Origin: Lepus europaeus
Lineage: Eukaryota; Chordata; Mammalia; Lagomorpha; Leporidae
DNA: 64,000 nucleotides
Reading direction: 5' to 3'
Assembly: GCF_033115175.1 (NCBI RefSeq)
Contig: NC_084850.1
Location: 101,123,439 to 101,187,438 of the forward strand
Made by a program: the position numbers and the translations under genes. Shown here in pieces: positions 32,725 to 43,000 of the stretch; the first letter of the stretch is position 1; each line of letters starts with the position of its first letter. Below the pieces are notes generated by a model. The model was not told the DNA's origin, did no database searches, and saw only the letters and a program-made list of their open reading frames with translations.

Positions 32725-33749
32725 TATCTTTTATTTAATGAATATAAATTTCCAAAGTACAGCTTATGGATTACAATGGCTCCCCCCCCCATAACTTCCC
32801 TCCCACCCGCAACCCTCCCCTTTCCCGCTCGCTCTCCCCTTCCATTCATATCAAGATTCATTTTCAATTCTCTTTATATACAGAAGATCAGTTTAGTATA
32901 TATTAAGTAAAGATTTCAACAGTTTGCTCTCACATAGCAACACAAAGTGAAAAATACTGTTGGAGTACTAGTTATAGCATTAAATCACAATGTACAGCAC
33001 ATTAAGGACAGAGATCCTACATGATTTTTTTAAAAAAATTGATTAATTTTCTATGCAATTTCCAATTTAACACCAAGTTCTTTTTTTCATTTTCAATTAT
33101 CTTTATATAGAGAAGATCGATTCAGTATATACTAAGTAAAGATTTCATCAGTTTGCACCCACACAGAAACACAAACTGTAAAAATACTGTTTCAGTACTA
33201 GTTATAGTGTTACTTCACATTGGACAACCCATTAAGGACAGATCCCACATGGGATGTAAGTACACAGTGACTCTTGATGTTGATTTAACATTTTAACACT
33301 CTTGTTTATGGCGTTAGTAATCTCCCTAGGCTCTAGTCATGAATTTCCGAGGCTATGGAAGCCTTTAGGGTTCACCGACTTCGATCTTATTCCGACAGGG
33401 TCATAGTCAAAGTGGAAGTTCTCTCCTCCCTTCTGAGAAAGGTACCTCCTACCTTGATGGCCCCGTTCTTTCCACTGGGATCACACTCACTGAGATCTTT
33501 CATTTAGGTCTTCTTTTTTTTTTTCCCAGAGTGTCTTGGCTTTCCATGCCTAAAATACTCTCATAGGCTCTTCAGCCAGATCCAAATGCCTTAAGGGCTG
33601 ATTCTGAGACCAGAGTGCTATTTAGGACATCTGCCATTCTATGAGTCTGCTGTGTCTCCCACTTCCCATGTTGGATCGTTCTCTCCCTTTTTGATTTTAT
33701 CAGTTAGTATTAGCAGACACTTGTCTTGTTTGTGTGATCCCTTTGGCTG
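32725..33749 (-). mobile_element. 5'-truncated rabbit L1, 3'UTR end
   Basis: Antisense poly(T) start at about 32725, then about 1 kb of AT-rich L1 3'UTR (GTACTAGTTATAGCATTAA, AGTCAAAGTGGAAGTTCTC, CATCTGCCATTCTATGAGTC). Likely target-site copies TGAGCTGTTTTTC at the left edge and TGAGCAGTTTTTC at the right. Inserted in the ~40-bp array. Confidence 0.7.
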
Positions 33750-33890
33750 AGCAGTTTTTCATGTGTGTCCAACAATGAGAAACTCTGCTCTTTGGGGATG
33801 TTATGTTAGATTGGTGGGAGATGTCCGATCTATTTGGAAGTATGCTGCTTCAAGTGAGGTCTGTGTACTGTTTGCCCTATTTGGCTCTGG
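33750..33890 (+). repeat. ~40-bp tandem array, block 18
   Basis: Short run beyond the L1: GAGAAACTCTGCTCTTTGGG and AGTGAGGTCTGTGTACTG, leading into an MLT1-like LTR. Confidence 0.7.
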
Positions 33891-34419
33891 TGGCTGGATG
33901 ATGACACCCCAAAGATGTCCACTTCCTAATTCTTGGAACCCATGATTGTGCTAATTTACACAGAAAGGGGGGTTTTACAGATTAGATTAGGGTGAGCATC
34001 TAAGATGGGCAGAAACCCCAGAGTCCCTGGCTAGGCCTATGGGAATCACAGCATCCTTATAGGAGGGAGGCATAAAGGCAAGAGTCAATGCAGTGACAGA
34101 AGCAGAGAGAAATGATGATGCTACAGTATTAGCAGAGGTCAGAGAGAGAGAGAGGAGAGGGCTGGGTACATGGTGGGGGGAGCGGCTGGTGTGAAGGTGG
34201 GGGTCTGGCACTGAGCTCAGGAATGCAGGCGTGCTCCAGGAACTGGCCTCTCCCCGAAGAACTCCAGGAGGAAGTCGGCTCTGCCAGCACCTTGACTTTT
34301 ACCCTGTAAAACTCCTTGTCGGGCTTCTCATCTGCGGAAACGTAAGACAATAAATTTGTGTTGTTTTACGACCAAACGATTGTGGTGGTTTGTTTCAGCA
34401 GCGACAGAAAACGAACACG
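33891..34419 (+). mobile_element. MLT1-like LTR, copy B of the duplication
   Basis: GATGTCCACTTCCTAATTC to GTGGTGGTTTGTTTCAGCAG. It is the counterpart of 28131-29159 without the SINE; one AAGAGTCAATGCAGTG at 34080-34095 is the empty target site. Confidence 0.65.
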
Positions 34420-37400
34420 ATGTCCCAGGTTGGGGTGCCTCAGTTTGGTTGTCGGGGCACCTCCCGGGATGTGAACTCCGGGACGTGTGTGTGTGTGTGT
34501 GTGTGTCTGATGGTGGAGGTGTCTGGTGTCCATGCTGATGTATGATCTGATCTCTCCGTGGATCTGTGTTGCATGGTGTCAGGTCTATGATCTGTTTCTG
34601 GTGTTTTCCTGGCCTGTGAGGTGGCTAACTTGATTGCGGCTGTGTGTTGCAGGATTTGAGCTCTCCGATTTGTTTGTGGGTATGAGTATGAGCATGTGAG
34701 CTCCCTGACCTGTGCCATGGTGTATGTCCCACACACGGTGTGAGTTCTCGGAGGTGTTTCTGGGCATACGTCATGGTTTTGAGGGCTACAGCCTGTATGT
34801 GGGTGTGTTTTTCAGCACGTGACTCACATGGCAGTGAGAGTATATTGTGGGGTTTGAGGGCTCAGCTTGGTTTCTGGGTGCATTTCCAGGTAGTTGGTAC
34901 TGTCCTCACTTGAGCATGAACCATCCCAATCATCAGGTGGATGATCTGCCATTGGGTAGAATACCATGCTCTTTGCGGGCATGTGCCCCACTACGTAGGG
35001 GTCCTGCCCTGTTCTTTGGCTTAGCTCCCAGAGTGGGAGTGCTCTGATCTGTTTGTGGGTGTATCTCTGATATTTTAAAGGTCTCACGTCCCAGGGATTG
35101 AGATCTATGATCTGTTTGTAGGATGTTATTTCTCTGAAGTGCTTGTGGGCGGACATCTCAGCTTGTACGGTTTTTTGATCTTTCCGTGAGTGTGTGTCAC
35201 AGGATGTGAGGTCTCTGTTTTTTGGGCGTGTGCTTCCTAGAATTTGAGTCATCTGAGCTGTTTGTGTGTGTCGCAGGAGCTAAGGTCTTTGAGCCGTTGC
35301 TTGGTGTATATCTAGGATGTGACGTCACTGATCTCTTTGGGTGGGTGTGTGTTCCATGATTGGCAGTCTCTGAATTAGTGCAGGTTTTGCCTCTACCCTA
35401 ATTATTCTGTGAATTTTGTTTTGGGGAGTCTACACCCTAAGGCTCAGAAGGCTTTCAAAATCCTGGATTTGAGGGGTCCCGGTCTACATTTCGGGGGTGG
35501 GGAGTTCGTGGGGATGTTGGCAGGGACTGTGTGTACATTAGGAGCTCTCCAAGCTGTTCAGCTTACCTGAGTCCTAGGATACGTGGTCCTTGAGCTCTTT
35601 TGGTTTCAGAATTGCTCCACCTGTTTGGGAAATATTTTCAGGTGTGAAGTCTCTATTCCTTTTTGGAAGTCTCAGTCTCATTAGGTTGTTTCCCCCCTCC
35701 CCCCGCCAGGGTCAAGGTCTCTGCGCTTTGAATAGGGGTGTGTGGAGCAGGAAGTGAGTTTTCTGAGCTGTTTGGGGGGGTCTATATTTGGTGTGTGAAA
35801 TCTCTTAATTCTGTGCAAAACATGATGTCTCTGAGCTTCTTACTTAGCTGCCTCTCTTTTCAGTGTGTCTGTGGCCTTCAAATGACAACTCTGATGTGTG
35901 TGGGTGTCTGTGCCTAGTGTGTCATTGCTCTAGACTGGTGTGGGCCTGTGTCCCAATGTGATATTATGGGTTGTTGGGATTTTTCTGAGCCGTTTCAGCC
36001 TCTGTTTCTAGTGATGGTGAATTATGATGGTTTCAAGCCTCTGAGGTGCTGCACCCTCTGTGTGCTAACGTGTGAGGTCTCTGATTGCTATGTCCCTTGC
36101 TGTCAAGGCCCCTCAGCTGTTGGGCTGTTTCCAAGGGTGAGGTAGTTTCTGTTGGGGGAGTCTCATTCCCTGGGATGGAGGTGTCTGACTTATTAGGGGT
36201 CTGTTTTCAGGGTTGGAGGTCTCTGAGCGGTATGGCATTCTGTTACCAGTTTCTTATGTCTCTGAGATGTTTGGGGGTCTGTACCCAGGATGTCATGTCA
36301 CTGAGCTGTCTGGGGCTCTGTGTCATAGAGCGTAGTTGAACTCTGAGCATTTTGGCACTGAATGTCTGTTGTGCAAGGTCTCTGGCCTCTTGGTAGGTCT
36401 ACTTTCCAGGTTGGAAGGGTGGGAGTTTGTGTCCCATCACACAAGGTGCTGGTAGCCAGGATGTGATGTCTATGAACTGTTTTCATCCATCTCCCGGGTT
36501 AGAAGTTTGGGGGCTGTGTCCACGGTGTGAGGTCCCTAAGCTGTTCTGGATCTGTGTCCCAGTTAAGATCGCTGTTTGTAGCTGGCTTGGCACAGATTGA
36601 GTTGATCTGTGTCCATGACTGTCAGGTGTCTGAAGTCTTTGTGGACATAAGTACAAAGTGCACGTTCCACGAATGGTTTTGAGTGCAAGATGTGGTATTT
36701 GAGTCCTCTGGAGGTCTGGGTTTAAAGTGGGAAGATTCTGAACTGTGTGGGGATCTGAGCCTAGGGTAGGTTTCTAAGCTGTCTGGGGTTATGCCAGGAT
36801 GACCTGACTTGGGGGCTCTATCATAGAGTGTGAGGTGTCTAGGCTATACACAGGATTGGCGTGCAGAGTTTCAGGTCTCTGATCTCTTCAGTGGACCACA
36901 GCGTGGGGCCTCTGAGCTGTTTGGGGGCCTCAGTATACAGCGACTCTGAGCTATTTTGGGGAATTCTGCATCCAATTATGACATCTCAGGGGTGAGTTCT
37001 GGTTGTGCTAGCGCCTGTGTTCCTGAGTGTATGTGATCTTGGAGCTCTCTAGTATGGCATCTAAGATGTGAGGTCTCTGAGCAGTCTGGTGGCCTGAGTA
37101 GCTGTGAGATCTCTGGGCTGTTTGTCCACCTTTGTCCCTGAGTTTGTGCCCACTGAGAAACTGGAGGGTCTTTATCCCTGACTGTGAAGTCTCTGAGCTC
37201 TGCGGAGGTCTCTAAGCAAATCTTCAAGGCCCTGGGTGAGTGGGTTACAAAGCACTGGTTGTCTGTTCCCAGGTGCCCTGACTCAGAACGATTTAGGAGC
37301 CTGCTTCAGAAGGTGCTCCAAAGACATTTGTCCCCAGGGTATGAATCCTCTGAGTGGGCTGCTTCCAGGATGTGGGATCTTGGAGCTCTTGGGGTTTTTC

Positions 37401-38020
37401 TGAGACTTGACTGTGAGTTGTTTGTGGCACTATGTTCTAGAGTAAGGGCTCTGAGCAATCTGGGGGTCTCTGTGCGAGGGTATGGGGTTTCAGAACCATC
37501 TGGGGGTCTGTGGCAGAGTGTGAGGTCTCTCGGGTATCGCAGGCCCTGACAGCCCCGCTGTTTGGGTGGTCTATCCCAGGCAGCATGTGCAATGTGGAGG
37601 TCTGATAGAGTGTGGATGGTGATATCCCAGGGTGTGAGGTCTGGGTCGTGTTTGTCCATCTCCTCTGCAGAAGGTAGGTCCTCTGATGCGTGTTTAGTCC
37701 CGATCCCAGTGAAGCAGCTGTGAGATCTGAGCTGTTTGGGTGTCTGTAGCTGTTTTACAGACGCTTGCGTATTATTTGGGGTGTGTGTCTCAGGGTACGT
37801 GGTCTCCAAGAGGTGTGGGGGCGGTGTTTCAGGTCTAAGGAGCTGATTTGGAAGGCCTGAGTATGTAGGTGTCCCGTGCGTGAGATCTGGGGATTTGGGG
37901 CAGGGTCTCGGTCACAGGGCATGAGAGGTCTTTTGGGATGTTTGGGACTTCTGTCTCTGAGATATCTGCGCATGTGTCACAGCACGTGAGGCCTCTGAGC
38001 AAAACCAAAGAGCACTGGCT
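34420..38020 (+). repeat. ~40-bp tandem array, block 19 (3.6 kb, longest uninterrupted run)
   Basis: Uninterrupted array. Left part uses CTGATCTGTTTGTGGGTG; from about 35.7 kb a different variant prevails, TCTGAGCTGTTTGGGGGTCT with GTGTCCCAGGGTGTGAGG. Sample spacings by hand near 36.22-36.34 kb are 39, 39 and 42 bp. It ends within about 0.5 kb of the candidate SUV39H1 poly(A) signal. Confidence 0.9.
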
Positions 38021-38519
38021 CGCCTTCAGGCCGAGGGCTGATGAGGACAAGCGAGCAAGCGAGCGCATTTGCAGCGTCATGGCTTGCCATGCAGGTGCTC
38101 CAGAAACACCTGCAGCAGCTTCACCCGACTCTTCCCCTTTGAATGCAGGGGGCAGGCTGAGGGTTCGAAGGCTCTGAGAGCAGGGAGTCCGGCTAGGATC
38201 CGGCCCACACTGCTGCATCCCCACTGTGCTCCTGGCTCTGCTTGGTTATTTTGGTTTACGTCTAGTGACGATGGTTTGTTTATCTAACTGGACTGAGCTT
38301 GTTTTCTAAGTGTGTTCAAAAATGTAAGGATAAGGAGAGCTTTATGTTGGGTCAAGATGCTATGTAGATGATGGTACAAGGGGGTACACGGTGCCGGACC
38401 AAATGGGGAGGGTTAGGGTCAGATGGCTGAGGTCTGAGGGACACGTCCCTGGGCAACCGCAGCGCCCTGGGCTATCATCCCCCACCCCCTCCTACACACG
38501 CTCCTCAATCTTCCATACC

Positions 38520-39934
38520 TTGTTCGGTCAACATCTCACTTTATTGATGCCTACTCCAAGCTGGGTAGGGCTGAGGGCTACACAAGAGGAAAACCAGATT
38601 CAGTCCATGCCTGAAGGTCCATCTAAGGAGTAGGGAGGGACAGGACGGACACACAGACGAACACACAGACCTGGCATCTGATAGCAGGGCACATAGTCTC
38701 ACAGAGGGGCACTTGGGCACAGGTAGTCAGGAAAGGCTTCCTAGAGAAGACCTCGTGGCGCGGGGGCGCGGGGGAGCGGGGAGCGAGGGGCGAGGCAGCC
38801 ATCAGAACCTTGGCCTTTTGTACATTGGGAGGCAGGTAACTTCTGAGAGCAGTGGGCCCAGGCTGAGTGCGAAGGGCTGGGGCTGGGGCTGGAGCTGGGG
38901 CTGGCAGGCAGCAGTGGCTTCCCTCTCACCTCACCAAGTCCTGACAGGGACACTTCCCCTTCCCCTCCCCCCATGTCCGGCCTGTACTCCACCTTCTGCC
39001 ACACGGGCCCTTTCCTGGGATCCACCTCCGTGGTTTTCAAGGCTTCCCTGAGACAATCCACGGGGACCAGGTGCCCTACCCAGTGCCTGGCACCTCCTCA
39101 GCGCCCTCCCAGTCAATGCACATCATTGTCCTAAGTGCTATCTACCGATTATCTAGGTCTTGCTTCCAGCTCTTCCAGCAGGCGTCGTGCCCCAGGGCAG
39201 GGCTCCCGAGAGCCCCTGGGCATCTCCCTCTGTACTCCGTGAAAGCAGAGCTCGGTTCCAGCCCACTGCCAGGGCTGGCAAGGTCTGGGCTTCCTTTCTT
39301 TCGCTGGCCAGTGGGCCACCGGCACCCACTCCCCTTCCCCTGGCATGTGGGTGTCCACTTCTCAGACACGCAGCCCTGCAGAGCCTGGCCAGCTCTTAGG
39401 GCCAACAGTAGGCAGTGTGGGAAGCAGAATGAGCCCCTTTTCTTGCACTAGGACAAAGCTTCTGTGGCGAGGAAGCAGCTTCCTGTCAGGCTGGGGGCGC
39501 TGGGCTCTGATGTGTGGGCCCGCCCTGGGGGTTATTTCCCCATGCTGTTGGGGCAGCAGGGAGGAGGCCTGCAACGGACTCCTCGAGCTCCAGGCAGAAG
39601 CAGGTGCAAAAACACACATCTTTTTGGGGGAGCTGGGCTGGAGCATACCCCCAGTGGACCTCCTGCATGGGCCCCGAATCCCAACTGCAGAAAGCCCTGG
39701 CGTCAAAAGGTGGGCGGGGCTTCTAAGTGCAACCCACAGGTGGAGTCGGGGCAGGGAAAGGGGACACCTGGAGTTGTCCTCACCATAGCCCTGACCCTGG
39801 AGCAGCTGGAGCAGGCGGGGGCAGGTGGAGGCAGGTGAGGCCCTGGCAGTCATTCCCCGACAGGAGGGCAGCAGTGGGGGAGGGGTGGGCAGCTTCAGGC
39901 CCCCTCAGTCAGTCTGGCATCAGACTTCCAAGGG
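38520..39934 (-). other. SUV39H1: SUV39H1 3'UTR (inferred)
   Basis: The stretch from the stop to just past the AATAAA at 38545-38540 is about 1.4 kb of non-repetitive sequence without SINEs. That agrees with the 3'UTR length I associate with mammalian SUV39H1. The end point is inferred from the signal only. Confidence 0.65.
38540..38545 (-). terminator. Candidate SUV39H1 polyadenylation signal
   Basis: AATAAA on the minus strand (TTTATT on the plus strand), 1.39 kb beyond the stop codon. It is the best canonical signal I saw before the tandem array starts. Confidence 0.6.
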
Positions 39935-40068
39935 CTAGAAGAGGTATTTGCGGCAGGATTCAGTCCCACACTTGCATTCAATACGGACCCGCTTCTTGGG
40001 GGAGCCGGGGAGGCCAGCCAGGCCAAAGTTGGAGTCCATGCGAGTGCTCTCCATGTCCACGGGGTCCA
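39935..40068 (-). CDS. SUV39H1: SUV39H1 exon 6 (terminal coding exon)
   Basis: 134 nt from [16 protein letters not shown] to CRKYLF and the TAG stop at 39937-39935. It holds the post-SET cysteines (ECKCGTESC) that complete the zinc site near the active centre. Confidence 0.97.
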
Positions 40069-43000
40069 CTGTGGAGTCACAGCCACCGATGGAAGGGAAG
40101 GAGGGAGGAGAGTTGTTAGAAGGTCAGATGAAGTGTCCTGCTACCCATTCTACCGCGAGACACCCCCCACCCCAGGATCTTGGGGCTGGGGAGCAGTGTG
40201 GGATTTGAGGTAGGAGAGGTCTTGGGGGTAGGGCCAGGGCTCAACCCTGGGGGATGGGTGTTCAGGCCAGTGGGGGGGGGGCTGTTGGGGGAGGTGAGGG
40301 CCTGTCAGGAAACAACCAGAGGAGCTCTCAGGTGGAAGTCAGTGATGAAAGCCCCCCGGGGCACCCAGTGGGGTGTCTGGACTCTCCTGCCATGGAGGAA
40401 TGACCTGGCTGGAGGCTATACAGGTGTCCACAGGCTAAGGCCAGAGTAGGTTAAGGGTGGGGGGAACTACAAGGTTGGAGTGCTGGTTAGGATCCTGAGA
40501 GACCCTCTGAGTGTCTCAGGGCTGGGGATTCAGAGTGTGGGAGTAAGGACCCCCACACACACCCGGGATAGGCAGGGAACCAGGAATCGCAATGGGAAAT
40601 GGGAGTCAGGAAGAGTATCTTAAAGCCCCTGCCCAAGTATTTCCCTTGGTTCTCTGAGTGACTGGTGAGGGCTGCCTGGAGGAGGGGTCCTCATGTGCTA
40701 TGATGCTGTGTGCGTCTGCTCCCAGAAACCCTTGCCACCCCTACCTTGCATGTTGTAATCAAAGGTGAGCTCCTCGCCTGCCCGGATGGTTCTTGTGGCA
40801 AAGAAAGCAATGCGGGGCAGCCGTTCGTCAAGGTTGTCTATGAAGACGTTGTACACCTGCAGGTTGGGGTCACACTGGGCGAGAAAGAACAGTGGGGGCG
40901 GGGTGAGGAGGCGGCCGGCCTGCCCCTCCCAACCCCCTGCCCTCCTGCTGGGAGTACCCACACTATGGTTGACAAAGTGGGAGATGTTGCCATAATAGGC
41001 GGCATCCACGGTATACACGTCCTCCACATAGTCCAGGTCGAAGAGGTAGGTGGCGCCCTGGCGGTCGTAGATCTGGCCCCGCCGTTCGGCCTCCTCTGAG
41101 GTAATGATCTGGGGAAAGGGCCAAGCAGGAGGGGAGATTGGCCACAAAGGTTCAGGAAAGGCAGCCTGTGCCTGCCCACCCCTACCTTCATCCCCCAACC
41201 CCCCCCCCCCCGCCCCGCTGCTGAAGAGCACAGTGAGCACGGGGACACAGCCGGGCCATCATGCAGAGGGTCTGTCAGCTCTTCTCAGGGCACTGCCCAC
41301 TTGTCCTCAGGCCTCTGGATAGCATGGGGAACCTTGCAAGGGGGCAGAGGCTGGCACAAGAGATAGGGTAAAAGAAAAATTCCTGCTCGTAAGGCTTCCC
41401 AGAGCCTCCTATCCCCTCGGGACAGAGCAAGAGGCCCTGGGGGGCATGGGACGTCAGTGGGCCGGGTGTGCAGGTAGCACCGGATCACGGGCAATGAGGA
41501 GACCTAGGGCATCATGAGGACAAGAGAGCCTGATCCAGGGCCAGTGGGAGTGTGGAAAGCAGCACAGCATGGCTGTGCAGATGGTGAGAAGAGAGAGGAT
41601 GTGGGATGGGGGTCAAAGGGACAGAGAGAATGGGAAAGAGAACAGAGAGAGGCAGAGTCAGGTGGAACACATAGGATGGTAGCACGAAAGACCCAGGTCC
41701 AGACAAGAGACCAAGACTCCTGGAGAAAGTCCACGGCCAAGAGCTCTCAGAGCCCAAGATGGCAAGAGACTAAGGCCAAAACCTTGAGACAGAATGCCAG
41801 AGAGAGATGGGCAGAGGGAGGGGAGATAACAGGAAAAAGAGACAAGAGTTCGGGTAATGGCCTCCACGGGCCGCACGGTGCCAGCGCCAACAGCTGGCAG
41901 CCAAGACGGCAGTGGCCTCTCCTCCCAAGTCTCCTCCTCCCCAGCTGTCCTAGCGAGCGCGAAGCCACCCCACTGTCCCGGCACCAACCTGCTCTCATCT
42001 CTCACATGCTGTCAGTGGATTCTCTACCCCAGCATGGCCCACCCTGCCAAGCTCTCCTCTCTCCCCTGCAGGGCCAGTAATTGCCGCCTCTGGCAGGCCC
42101 CCAAAGTGCAGGTCACCATGCCTTGCTCAGGGTGAGGGTCCCACAGTACCCGGGACTGTCCCTCCTCACCCTCGAGTGCCCTCCCCTGGGTTTCCTTCCC
42201 CGTCTCTGCCGGAACACTGTGCAGCACACAGCGGACATGCTGTAACTGCTGTGTACTTCCTGGGTCCCAATGACAGCTCAAATACTCTCTTCCCCCCGCC
42301 CCGTGTCTCTTCTTCTGTCCATCTCCCTTTGTCACAGGCCCAGGTCCTTGGCCACCCTCTTCACGTGGGCTAGGGACCAAGCCCTTGCTTCTGGGCTTGC
42401 CTGCCCTCTTTTCTCTAGCCAGGGCAAGCACGCTGGCGTCCTCTTGTTTGTTCCCTGCCTGTTAACGCTGCCACCGCCAGCCCATGCTGGATCCAGCCCT
42501 CTGCCCACACGGCTCACTGGCCCATGCTCCAGTTCTTCCTTGAGAAACCTGGCTCCCTGACACTCAATTTTTGTTTCGTTCATTCATTCATTCATTCATT
42601 CAGTGGATTTTTCTTGAGGCCTACCCTGTGCCCAGCCCCAGCTTGCAGGGGTGCCAGTCAGGAACAAGGCCTGGTTTTCAGCCTCAGGGGTTACAGGATG
42701 GTGACAAGAGACAGACTCTGATATCCACCGTGCAGGGCAGCGCTCAGAACAGAGCACTTAGGGTCAGAGGGGCAACGGAAAAGAAATACTTCCTGCAGAG
42801 CAAGGTGCAGACCCTGAGAGAGCTGTGACGCCAGAGTGGGGGCTGCCACCTCAGGGTACAAGAGCCCCAGGGGTGTTCCGAGGCAAAGTGGATCAAGGTC
42901 AGTCTCCCTGTACCACCGTGCCTTGTGGAGAGTCAGCTCCAATGCGCCTTCTCTGGGCCGCCTTCCTGAGCCTCCTGTTTGCCACCACCGCAGGAGTTGG

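Noticed and set aside
38713-39061. Possible extra exon near the 3' end of SUV39H1
   Set aside because: No splice sites with fitting phase; the CDS is already complete at 39935.
39362-39853. 163- and 147-codon frames in the SUV39H1 3'UTR region
   Set aside because: Overlapping open frames on both strands in GC-rich UTR; no family signal.
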